This document shows positions 43,933 to 54,429 of a DNA stretch of 64,000 bases, in pieces. The position numbers were made by a program, and so were the translations under genes. The stretch is from assembly GCF_027921745.1 (NCBI RefSeq), contig NC_079239.1, forward strand, positions 3,127,501-3,191,500, read 5' to 3'. The DNA comes from Schizosaccharomyces osmophilus (lineage: Eukaryota > Ascomycota > Schizosaccharomycetes > Schizosaccharomycetales > Schizosaccharomycetaceae). How positions within the stretch are numbered: the stretch's first letter is position 1; every line of letters begins with the position of its first letter. Under the pieces are notes generated by a model. It was not told where the DNA came from. It saw only the letters and a program-made list of their open reading frames with translations, and did not search any database.

Positions 43933-45048
43933 TTAATTATCTTTCCAAGAACCACTAAAATAGTGCTTTACATAGGCTGTAGGATCACTGGCTGACTTAG
44001 AACCCATATGCCAAACACCAGGGCTAAAAGAAGTAATAGGGAGAATAAGAACATCGCCAACAAGCATTGGAGTTTGAATGCCCGTTACATTTTCCCAAGT
44101 AAAAGGTCCATACCTCCAATTCAAATAGTCAAACACGGAATCTGTCCAGATTCCAGGCCCTGTCCATTCCATCACAGAATCAGTACCTTTCAGCAGTTCG
44201 CCCTTCTCATGAAGTGACCATGTGCCATGCGTAATTTTATGAACCAATTCCCATAGCACAGGATGCCCCGGAACTGCTGCAATGGTCCACTGGCAGAATT
44301 GCACTCGCCGTGCGTAGTAATCATGCCAGTCTGGGCGATCAGGGTCTGCTTCAATTCCAACAACCAGACGTACACCTTCATTACGATACTCTTCTGGAAT
44401 CCAATTATTGATATGTTTGATGGGAGTTGTATCAATGTCTGTGTAAACGCCTCCGCGGGATAATAAAACCAAATAGCGAAAAAAATCAGCTTTCAAAACA
44501 GGAAAAGGCATCATTTCATAAGCAGAAGAAATTTTCGAAAACGATGGATCTCCGAAATTTTTGATTACAAGGCGTTCACTCTGTGAATCATCTAAGACAT
44601 TATGAATGTAGCTGGGGTGATTATTGCCCCAAAAACGGGTATATTGAAGAACTTCTCGTTCAAATGGATTCTTTGCAGTTTGCCAAATGAGTTTTGGAAT
44701 TTCCTTGCCTTTGTCGCCTGGCTCTTCATAAGCCGCCGAAGATAGTTTCATCTTCTTCGCTTCTTGACCTTCGTCAAATTCATCCAAACTTCCTACCGCT
44801 GCAAGGTTTCGTATCTCATATTGTCCATGTTTATTGACAATTTCCCCGGTTTCATCTATATCTTCTGTATCGCTCCGAAGCTTTTCGTCTGATGTTCCAT
44901 GGTCGAAAGCATATTGCTGATCTTCAGGCATCGAAAGCTCGCTCAAATCCTTCATACCATCCATACCACCTCCATACTGAAACAGAAGAAAAATGCCGGA
45001 AATAACTGCACCCGCAATTAGTATATTTTTGATTCGGACCTTTGGCAT
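43933..45048 (-). CDS. och1: Golgi alpha-1,6-mannosyltransferase Och1
   Basis: Starts the outer chain of N-glycans in the cis-Golgi. 371 aa from the ATG at 45048. Type II topology: short basic head (MPKVRIKN), one membrane span (about 9-24) and an acidic stem. The GT32 catalytic domain starts near residue 115 (EIPKLIWQTAKNPFE). The DxD metal/nucleotide-sugar motif is D204-I-D206 in GGVYTDIDTTPI. Position matches SPAC1006.05c. Confidence 0.94.
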   Translation of the reverse strand: MPKVRIKNILIAGAVISGIFLLFQYGGGMDGMKDLSELSMPEDQQYAFDHGTSDEKLRSDTEDIDETGEIVNKHGQYEIRNLAAVGSLDEFDEGQEAKKMKLSSAAYEEPGDKGKEIPKLIWQTAKNPFEREVLQYTRFWGNNHPSYIHNVLDDSQSERLVIKNFGDPSFSKISSAYEMMPFPVLKADFFRYLVLLSRGGVYTDIDTTPIKHINNWIPEEYRNEGVRLVVGIEADPDRPDWHDYYARRVQFCQWTIAAVPGHPVLWELVHKITHGTWSLHEKGELLKGTDSVMEWTGPGIWTDSVFDYLNWRYGPFTWENVTGIQTPMLVGDVLILPITSFSPGVWHMGSKSASDPTAYVKHYFSGSWKDN

Positions 45049-45752
45049 GTTTGCATATTTTTGGGGTCCTTCTCCTTGAAATATATACAAAATATCACAA
45101 TGCAAATACACAAGAAGAAATCAAATCTTGTACAAACTCTAGAGTTCTCTTCAATCTTAGTAACTTGATTCAACCTACAATACCCAAAGGACAAATAATA
45201 CAATCGATTCCAGCGGTATTAGCTGGTATTAACAACAGAAAATAACAAATACTTTAAAGCAAATCTAAACTTTTTTAGCTTTCTTTTTGAGTTTTTCCTC
45301 TTTAGGTTGAAATTCAGATTTGCATGTTATCAGTCAACGAGGAACTATTCCACTAGCGTAAAACATACGTGTTTACAAAGTGGGTCCTATCGAAAACACA
45401 ACACACACGAAAACAGTTGTGGTTGAAAAACCTGCAAATTTATAACCATTTTTTAACTTTATAAAGGAGTAAATGGTAAAAAAGGAGGTAAGTTCGTTTT
45501 GAAGGTCGCTTTGGAAATCAGTGTTATTAATAGGTTTAGAAACTTGTTTGGTCTTATATGCTTTGAATCCATTATTGTTGCATGATTTATAAATCATAAT
45601 TGGTCTTAATTTACTCTCTTTTGAATTTTTTGATCCTTCCTTTTCTAGAGAAATTCTTGAGCTCTTTCAGAATTTGATTTGTTCTCATACTCCTTCGTTT
45701 TTGCTTTGCTTCTCCGTGTCATCTGTAGTATTTCTTGTGATATAACCAAAAA
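45049..45752. other. Divergent intergenic och1 / rgf2
   Basis: 704 bp promoter region without other recognisable feature. Confidence 0.5.
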
Positions 45753-48700
45753 ATGCTAGGCAATGGAGGACGTTATAGGACCAATTTTAGATCTGAAAGT
45801 AACGATTCCATTCGTTTAACTCCTTCCAAATTTCGAGGGTTTTCCCCTTCACAGAATCTTTCTTCGAGTAATGTTCCCAGCACTTTGAGCCGTACGTCCA
45901 GTGCGTCCTCATCTGCGGCTTCTTTGGCTGATATGGTTGGAAATAGCGAACGTCCCGATTCCAGTCTCGCTTTTCCCTATTCAAGAAGTCACAGACATGC
46001 CTCGTCGAACAGCGACCTTACTTCCATGGAGGGCACTCCTGTTCATATTAAATCTACCTCTGCAGACGACTCTTTTTCTACGCAGCAAAGATCCCGAAAA
46101 GATAATGCTAGTTGGAGATCCGGTGTCAGTGATCAATACTACAAACTTACCACCACCCCACACGATTCCCTCGGTCGTAGCAGCTACTCTCATATGCGTG
46201 GGAGCAGTGGAAGCCTTATAACGCCAGTTGCAGAATACCCTGAAGGCCCACCTGCCTCTTCGTCAAGGCGCCATGGTGGTTCCAGATCTGCATCTAGTTT
46301 GCCTTCCGTTGTTCCTACGCATTCAGGCTCTGCGTCCATTCGTCAACCACAAGTCCACCCTGCTTTTCTAGCCGAAGTTTCTGCAGAGTTCCGTAAGCGT
46401 CTCGTAGTAGGGGATCGAGTCAAAGATGGTTTACTGTACAAGGATGCATTCTTGGGCTGCGAAGCTGTCGATGTATTATTGCAAATCATTCGAACCACTG
46501 ATAGAAACTTGGCTTTACTTTTAGGACGGGCATTGGATTTCCAAAAACTATTTCACGACGTTACTTACTCTCATCGTTTGCGTGATTCTCGTAGAGAGGT
46601 TTATCAGTTTCGAAGAACCCTTCCCCCTCCAGAAGCTATGGCGTCGATATCACCAGTCATCGCATCCTATGAAAACCATTTTGTCTATCCTAAAAAAAGA
46701 ACTTCAACTTCCGACTCTGTTGATACCATGGTTTCTGAGAATTCTTATGCTCCATCTTCATCTGTTCAACCTAATAATCATATACCTTATTTGAATTCCA
46801 CGAATCCCTCGATCATAGGTCTGGAGTCTGATGAAGAACTTGAAGCTGAAAAGGATCCGAAAGGAATCTTCACAATCCTTACTGATTGTTACTCTCCAAC
46901 ATGCAGTAAAAACCGCTTGTGTTATTCCATCTCTTGCCCACGCCGCTTGGAGCAACAGACTCGTTTACATATGAAGGTGCAGCCTATACTCAAAGCCGGT
47001 GCTTCTTACCTGTTAGATAAGCAGGAAGAGGACCATCGTCTTTGGGCTGACAATGTGCCCAAGCATATCGTTGAGCAAATAGATCATCGTGAATGGAAGA
47101 GACAAGAGGTTATATTTGAGATCATCTATACTGAACGCGACTTTGTTCGAGACATTGAATATATCCGAGACTTTTGGATAAAACCCCTTTCTTCTTCTAA
47201 TGTAATTCCCGAAAAGTTTCGACAACCGTTCATTAGGACAGTTTTTCATAATATTATGCAAGTGCACGCAGTTAATTCAAGGCTTTCCAATGCACTCAAT
47301 AGGATGCAGACTTTGCAACCGGTTGTTCATACTGTTGGTGACATATTTTTAGATTATGTCCCCAAGTTTGAACCTTTTATTAGATATGGTGCTAATCAGA
47401 CTGTCGCAAAGTTTGAGTTTGAGAGGGAAAAAGGTTCTAATCCCACATTTGCGAAGTACACTCATGAAGTTGAAAGACTTCGTGAGTCAAGAAAGTTGGA
47501 ACTTAATGGATATTTAACAAAGCCAGTTACAAGACTAGCAAGGTATCCGCTTCTGTTGAATGGGGTTTTGAAGTATAGTGAACAAGGTAATCCCGATTTA
47601 GAAAATATCCCCAAAGTAATCGAAATGCTGCGTGAATTTTTAACCAAGCTTAACTACGAAACAGGTAAAACCGAGAATCGTCTTGCTTTACTCCAACTAA
47701 ATGAGCAACTTGCATGCAGTGACTTTGAGAGGCAACGCATTGGTTTACTTGATGACTCTCGTTTACTTATTTTCAAAGGAACTGTCAAATTAAAAGCTAG
47801 TGGATACGCTTATGGTGATACGGAAAGCGACATACACATGTTTCTTCTAGATAATTATCTGTTATTGACTAAATTGAAGCTTGACTTCAAACGCCAGCAA
47901 CACAAGTTACAGTTGCGACCACTCCCTCTGGAGTTATTGGTTATTTCTTGCATAGATGACACTTCATCTCGTGGTTCAGTATCTCGTCGTCCATCTTCTA
48001 CTATATTAACAAATCCGATTTTAATTGCGAAAGGTACTTCATCTTCGCCTCTCAAATCTTATGGCCTACATTTGCAGCTTCTTGGGTCTCGTGGTTTTCA
48101 TATTGATTTATACTTAAATACCTTAATAGCACGCGACCAATGGAAACTGCATATTGAACGCCAGCAGCAATCATTGTTTACAAAACGTCTAATTTTTGAA
48201 ACGGTCGGTCTGTGTAATGAAACTTATTTTATTAATAACAAAGTTACTTCTGCGATAACTTATGGTAAGTTTTGCTTTAATGTTAGAAAAGTACTAACAA
48301 GGACAGATGCTGGACGAAAGATAGTTTTTGGCACTTATAGAGGTTTATATTTATCGTCACGGAAAGGTAGCAACGGCGTTTGTCTAGAGCCCACACTTAA
48401 GATTCCATTAACGAACATCTCGCAAGTTGATTTGATTGAAGAGCATAATTTGTTGCTTATTGTAGCTGATAGAACACTGTTTGAGTGTTCGCTTGATTTG
48501 CTTGCTACTGCAGAACAAATCAGCACAAAGAGCCTTCGCCGTATTACTGGCCACGTAAGCTTTGTGAAGAGCGGATTCTGTTTGCAAAGAGTGCTTGTAT
48601 GCGCTGTAAAGTCTACAGTTTTAAACACAACGCTCCGAATTTTCGAAGCGGATAGTACGTCGAAGAGTAAGCGGTCTCAGTCATTGAAGAAAACATTTGG

Positions 48701-49333
48701 AGGTTCTACGATACTAAAAATATTTACTGTAAGTGAATTTGAAAAAATCCTTTGTCACTAGAAACTAACACATAATAGGAATTGCAAATGCCAATGGAAG
48801 CCCTTTCTATACACTTTTTGAAGACAAAGCTTTGTGTGGGCAACACGAAAGGGTTCGACATTGTCAGTCTCGAAAGCGCCGTATTTCAATCGTTGTTGAA
48901 TCCAGCGGACACCTCGTTTCGATTTCTAGAAAAGAAAGAGAATGTGCGTCCGATTGAAATGTTTCGGTTGAAAGGTGAATTTTTACTGTGCTATTCCGAG
49001 TTTGCATTCTTTGTAAATACGAACGGCTGGCGTAGTCGCCAAGGTTGGTTAATTCATTGGGAAGGACAACCGTTAAGTTTTGCACTTTGCTATCCTTATC
49101 TATTAGGTTTTGAGCAAGATTTTATTGAAGTTCGACATGCCGAAACAACAGAGCTTGTTCAGATTATTAAGGGACAAAATATTAAGCTTCTAACAGATGG
49201 TCGAGGCCTAATTAGTGAGGGTGGAGAAATCTTGTACAGTACGGAAGGAAATTCATTGATTAATCCGGAAGACAGAGATGTTGTTCGTTCTTTGATTCTT
49301 CCATCGCATAATGCAGCTGGCCCTGCTTTGTAA
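45753..49333 (+). CDS. rgf2: Rho1 guanine nucleotide exchange factor Rgf2, two exons
   Basis: Activates Rho1 for glucan synthesis and wall integrity. Exon 1 is 45753..48728 and exon 2 is 48779..49333; the 50-nt intron (donor GTAAGT) joins KIFT to ELQMPMEALSIHF inside the CNH domain. Product 1176 aa; S. pombe Rgf2 is about 1158. Domains: Ser-rich head, DEP (about 201-290), RhoGEF/DH (about 450-640; EIIYTERDFVRDIEYIRDFW), PH (about 660-810), CNH (about 815-1150). Rgf1 is a close paralogue; position between och1 and eIF4A decides for rgf2 (SPAC1006.06). Confidence 0.93.
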
Positions 49334-50138
49334 TATTTAGCTCTTTTTACATATCTAAAAGAGGAAGAGGAAAAAAAATTCATAAAAGATAGTACGATGT
49401 TGCCGTTCGTGATTTCTTTCGTCGACCGTCCACATGTCTTTCTTTATTATTTGGTCTTTTTTTTTTGTTTTTTTAATTGTCTTATCGGTTGCATCTTAAC
49501 GTTCCAGAATTAGCATTTCATAGTTCTTTCTTTAAACACTTTAATTATTTACAGCAGTTGCCTACTCTCATTGCATTCTCATACTCTTTTTTTAAGGCTT
49601 CCTGTTGTGAAGGTGGAATCACTTGACGAACACGTTTTGGCTATGATACACACATACCAATTTGTGTTTTCATTACATATTTTAATAGGAATTATTTGCA
49701 TATCCACAGCAATGTTTTACTTTTCAGTGGAAATTGTCAAAGCACCTTTTTGTTTCAAGTACATTGTTTATTAACGAAGGGCTTTACGATTCATTAATGC
49801 GTATATAGAGCACATAGACGAGTTTGCTATAATATTTCAACGTGACTAACTTTCCTCGTTAAACGAGTAGAGACCAAATATAACAACTCGCCACAAAATT
49901 TAAAGCCACCTAAGATGCGTTTAAGAAACCCACCATCTAGAAAATGAAACATACATAATAAATTTAATAAAATGTTTTATAGTTTTATATAAAACAAATT
50001 ATGTATTTATCAAGCTCACGAAATATGAAATTCTAGGTACAAGGTTTCGCTTTGTGACTGTGTGTTAACATCATTATTTAATTGGGGACCAAACTTTTTT
50101 AACAAGAACACACCACCAAGTGAAGTAAATTTCCAAAG
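49334..50138. other. Intergenic rgf2 / eIF4A
   Basis: 805 bp, pyrimidine-rich near 49450, with a HomolD box near its right end. No gene. Confidence 0.5.
50053..50060. promoter_or_regulatory. HomolD box upstream of eIF4A
   Basis: TGTGACTG is the exact reverse complement of the HomolD consensus CAGTCACA and lies 78 bp upstream of the ATG. It suggests that eIF4A shares the TATA-less core promoter of ribosomal-protein genes. Confidence 0.7.
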
Positions 50139-51317
50139 ATGGCAGAGCACCTGGAGGATCAGGTTATTGAAACCAATTACGATGAAGTTATCGATACTTT
50201 CGATGACATGAGCTTGAAGCCGGAGCTTCTCCGTGGTATCTATGCCTATGGTTTTGAGCGTCCCTCTGCTATTCAACAGAGAGCCATCATGCCCATTTTG
50301 GGTGAGCGTGATGTTCTTGCTCAAGCTCAATCCGGTACTGGTAAGACTGCCACGTTTTCCATCTCTGTCTTGCAAAAGATTGACACTAGCTTGAAGCAAT
50401 GCCAAGCCCTTATTCTTGCTCCTACTCGTGAGCTTGCTCAACAAATTCAAAAGGTTGTTGTTGCCTTGGGTGACTTGATGAACGTTGAGTGCCATGCCTG
50501 TATTGGTGGTACCCTTGTTCGTGATGATATGGCCGCTTTGCAAGCTGGTGTTCACGTCGTTGTCGGTACTCCTGGTCGTGTCCACGACATGATCCAACGT
50601 CGTGCTCTCCCCACTGACGCTGTTCAAATGTTCGTCCTTGACGAAGCTGATGAAATGTTGTCTCGTGGTTTCAAGGATCAAATTTATGACATCTTCCAAC
50701 TTTTGCCTCCTAGCGCTCAAGTTGTCTTGCTCTCCGCTACTATGCCTCAAGACGTTTTGGAAGTCACCACCAAGTTCATGCGTGACCCCATTCGTATTCT
50801 TGTCAAGAAGGATGAGCTTACCTTGGAAGGTATTAAACAATTCTACGTCGCAGTTGAGAAGGAAGAGTGGAAGCTCGATACTCTTTGCGACCTTTATGAA
50901 ACTGTCACAGTTACTCAAGCTGTCATTTTCTGCAACACCCGTAGAAAGGTCGACTGGCTTACTGAGCAACTTACTGAGCGTGACTTCACTGTCTCCTCTA
51001 TGCACGGTGATATGGACCAATCTCAACGTGACACTTTGATGCACGAATTCCGTACTGGTTCTTCCCGTATTCTCATCACCACTGACTTGCTTGCTCGTGG
51101 TATTGATGTCCAACAAGTTTCTTTGGTCATTAACTATGATCTCCCCGCTAACCGTGAAAACTACATTCACCGTATTGGTCGTGGTGGTCGTTTCGGACGT
51201 AAGGGTGTTTCTATTAACTTTGTTACTAGCGAAGATGTTCGTATGATGCGTGAAATTGAGCAATTCTACAACACCCACATTGAAGAGATGCCCATGAACA
51301 TTGCTGATTTGATCTAA
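50139..51317 (+). CDS. tif1: Translation initiation factor eIF4A, DEAD-box RNA helicase
   Basis: 392 aa, single exon, with strongly biased codon use typical of a highly expressed gene. All DEAD-box motifs are visible: Q motif (PSAIQQRAI), Walker A (AQSGTGKT), PTRELA, GG, TPGR, DEAD, SAT, ARGID and HRIGRGGR. It unwinds mRNA leaders within eIF4F. A long frame runs antisense to it and is a by-product of the codon bias. Position matches SPAC1006.07. Confidence 0.98.
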   Translation: MAEHLEDQVIETNYDEVIDTFDDMSLKPELLRGIYAYGFERPSAIQQRAIMPILGERDVLAQAQSGTGKTATFSISVLQKIDTSLKQCQALILAPTRELAQQIQKVVVALGDLMNVECHACIGGTLVRDDMAALQAGVHVVVGTPGRVHDMIQRRALPTDAVQMFVLDEADEMLSRGFKDQIYDIFQLLPPSAQVVLLSATMPQDVLEVTTKFMRDPIRILVKKDELTLEGIKQFYVAVEKEEWKLDTLCDLYETVTVTQAVIFCNTRRKVDWLTEQLTERDFTVSSMHGDMDQSQRDTLMHEFRTGSSRILITTDLLARGIDVQQVSLVINYDLPANRENYIHRIGRGGRFGRKGVSINFVTSEDVRMMREIEQFYNTHIEEMPMNIADLI

Positions 51318-51465
51318 AATGTTTAAAAAGTTTCCGTGCACTAGATGTCATCGATTTTCTTCGTCTACTTCCTATTCTTACGACTCGATAGGTTGGAAAC
51401 ACCGTTTATTAATTTTTCTCTTTTTCTTTGCCTTACGTTCTTAATACTTCTTTTATGTGTGTGTG

Positions 51466-51495
51466 CTTGGGAAGATCACGGTTTTGATCCCCAAG
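51466..51495 (+). other. Hairpin A downstream of eIF4A
   Basis: CTTGGG (51466..51471) and GATC (51474..51477) pair with GATC (51486..51489) and CCCAAG (51490..51495). That gives ten base pairs with a 2-nt bulge and an 8-nt loop, about 150 nt after the stop codon. Confidence 0.6.
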
Positions 51496-51692
51496 GCCGA
51501 GTTGTAGTATCTTTTGCTTAGATGATTGTTCGATTTTTCTAGCGCATTGGATTTCTTCTTATGTTGCACAATAAAAGGCTGGATTGGTTGATTATAAATT
51601 TTTTGTTTGGATCTTCGTGGTCTGCACTGTAGAATGGTTCTGTAGAATATGATAAAGGCTTGTATAAGTTAAAAATCTGAAAAAGAGTGCAA

Positions 51693-51713
51693 AGCTTGGG
51701 AAACTCCCAAGCT
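51693..51713 (+). other. Hairpin B downstream of eIF4A
   Basis: AGCTTGGGA and TCCCAAGCT form a perfect nine-pair stem with a 3-nt loop. Its CTTGGG/CCCAAG core is the same as in the hairpin at 51466..51495. Confidence 0.7.
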
Positions 51714-52215
51714 GTGAATAGACAGTATAAGGGTAGTAATTAGACGATGTATGAAGAGTAATTGCTTTTCATTTATGCACGATTGGTTGTATTTGTCTTT
51801 TTATTAAAGCAGCAAAATGTAGTTTCAAGTATTGCCAGACAAGAAACTGTTTTGAGTAAAAAATTCAAAATTCGTACGTACTTAAAAAAGAACTTTCGGC
51901 TTTTATTTTCTGTAGCTTTTCTCTTTACTCTTTGTCTTTCTTAAATCTGACTCGTGAAATTGGTATGAGCATTCTAAACATGACTTTAGGATGTATCGAT
52001 AAAACAGTACTACATACATACACCCATATAGCTTCCACCAAAGAATACGAGCGCGTTTGTTTACTAATTACGAAAAGGCAATAATTGCAAACTCTTCTTA
52101 TTTTTTGTTTTGTTTTGATTTTTTGATTATCTATAGAGGGATTTGTTGAAAAATTTATGAGAAAAGGGTCACAAAATCAAGAGCCACGGATTAGAAAGTG
52201 CTTGTTTAGACGCGA

Positions 52216-53518
52216 ATGTTGAAAAAATCCAACCCCATTTTTGATAAAAACCGTAAAGATGAAGATCTTCCAGAGGAAACTTATCCAAAGCCGAGAAAAA
52301 GTTACGGTACGGAGATGAACCGTAGAATGCCTCCACGAGGACATGCAAGAACTCGTACGGATATTGCAGGCGTACGGAAGGATGTTGAAGGAGAAGGTCT
52401 GGAAAGAAGACCTAGTCGACGCTGGCCGTCCACGTTTGAGTCGATTCGAGATGTGTCTAGACAGGTTTCTAGGAGAATCATTTCTTCATTTAGGTCGCCA
52501 TCAAGTATGTTTACCACGGAGAGGAATGACTCAGTTGAAAGTACTACGTTTCATGAAGCTCAGGAGCGCAGGGAACCTGGTGAGAGTAGGGAGAATCCCG
52601 TTGCTCGTCACCGGAGGTACGATTCTCTTTCCAGGAAAGCTTGGCCGTGGAAATCAAAAACGAAATCAAAAATTTCTTCTTCTACTGCTTCTGAAAGTTT
52701 TAGGAAACATCCATCATATCTTTCAGAAACAGTTTCTGATTCGAAGAAGACTCGTTCTTCTCTAGTCATCCCGTCCGATTTGGCTCCAGTGGACTTTGAA
52801 GGCGCTGATATAAAGATCAAGGACCAAGAAAAAGCCAAGGAGACTAATAATGGTGAGAAGGAATTGCAATTCGGAAAAATTGAACAAAAGGAGAATCCTT
52901 CAGACGACATCGACTGGGAACAAATATCCCTTTCAGGGAATAACCCGAACGTTACCGCTGAAACGAAAAGTTTAAATCTCCTTTGGTTTGCAGATACTTC
53001 GACCAACGACTGGGATGAGGATTTCCAAGTTGATTCTAGCTTCGCCTTAAATATACCTGAAAGCGTCAACAAAACGGGCGTGGCAGTACAAGAACAATTA
53101 TTAAGTATCAAAAATTTTAAACAAGACATGCAGGGTATGATGAGCTTTAGGCTAGGGTTTGTACCAAACCAGTTCTTTCATAACGAAAGACGAAAAACTT
53201 TTGGACTTTTTCAGCTAACCATTTCTAGTCCTAGAATTCTTGTTTCAAGAAGCAAAGCACCATCCCAATTTTTCTAGTTTGGAACCGTCACTATTAGAAG
53301 ATACAGAGGCCATTATTAGTCTAGCTGATCCTTTACAGTCTCATCACGAGTCTGACATTTCGCTAGCTGCGGACAAGACAACTCAGAGGTTGTTTTCAAA
53401 ATTGAATATTCTGATAGAAGATGCATGTTCCGTGGAGCTTGATGCTTCCGTTTTACCAAAGTTAATCCAGCATGTTGAATATTTGCAGTCTCAGTTTCAA
53501 TCACTTTTACATTCATAA
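52216..53518 (+). CDS. etd1: Septation (SIN) regulator Etd1, two exons
   Basis: Cortical activator of the septation initiation network and Rho1 in S. pombe. Exon 1 is 52216..53134 and exon 2 is 53229..53518. The 94-nt intron (donor GTATGA, branch CTAAC) joins KQDMQ to VLEFLFQEAKHHPNF. The product is 402 aa; S. pombe Etd1 is about 391. The N-terminal 190 residues are basic and Ser/Arg-rich, the C-terminal third more ordered and helical. Etd1 diverges fast, so the call rests mainly on position between eIF4A and win1 (SPAC1006.08). Confidence 0.75.
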
Positions 53519-54429
53519 GGCCTCGGCACCTTTTACTCCTTTGGTACAATCTTTTCCTTAAAGTTATCCTTACCCCAAACTGGTATGAACCTGTTTTCCT
53601 TTCCAGTCCCTCATTCTCCTTAATGATTTCCAAGGACATGAATTGCATGTCCAGACTTTCCTTTGACGAATCCTCTAACGTGTCCTTTGTATTCTACGTG
53701 TAACATTACGCCCTATAGGGTAGAAGATATGTTTGGTTTCTTGTATAGTACTTACTGTAATATCTCAATCAATAAACACTCGTTCGAATATCTCATTCTG
53801 TTCGTTTTCATTTTTTATTCAGGAATACTAATTATTATCCTAAATCATAATTTTATTGTAACTTACTAAACAATTTCTTGCTAAACGTATTTTGTATTGG
53901 AAGATCTGAGGAAGCCCATTTTCTAGTTGCCTTAAGCACACACTTTCAGCACATATCTGGTTCAAATTGAAGGTTCTATTTAAGAAGCCAGACACTACAA
54001 TAGTCCAAACAAAGTTATTTATTAATTGTTATAAATTATTTGTCTTAATTCTTGAGTTATCACTTGAGTTAGCACTTATTGCAAAGTGTTAATTTGGTTC
54101 GACCTGAGATTCGTTCGTTCGCTGTAGGACATCTTTGAATTTGTGTTTATTTTTTTGAAAATAAAATACTATACGAATGTCTATTGAAGTTATCAGTTAA
54201 CGGTCATCGAATAGCATTCCATTCTCCTTACCCTCGACAGGCTGTTGCTTACAAGGTTTTTATTGAATTCATCTTTAGATAATCTGAAAGGAACGAATTC
54301 AAGATATTAATTGATTTATTTATTCCTCTTGTTAGGCTGTCCTCCTTTACATATTACCGCTCTATTTCGATTGGTCTGAATTAATTTCTACCTTATTTAT
54401 TTAAAAAGACTTCGATATCCAAACTTAAC
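53519..54429. other. Intergenic etd1 / win1
   Basis: 911 bp, AT-rich. No recognisable element. Confidence 0.5.

Larger units (their letters stand above)
51318..52215. other. Intergenic eIF4A 3' / etd1 5'
   Basis: 898 bp. Contains two hairpins listed separately and a forkhead core TTTGTTTAC at 52056..52064, 152 bp upstream of etd1. Confidence 0.5.

Noticed and set aside
50016-51341. 441-codon minus-strand frame opposite eIF4A
   Set aside because: Mirror of the strongly biased eIF4A codons, with no resemblance to a protein.
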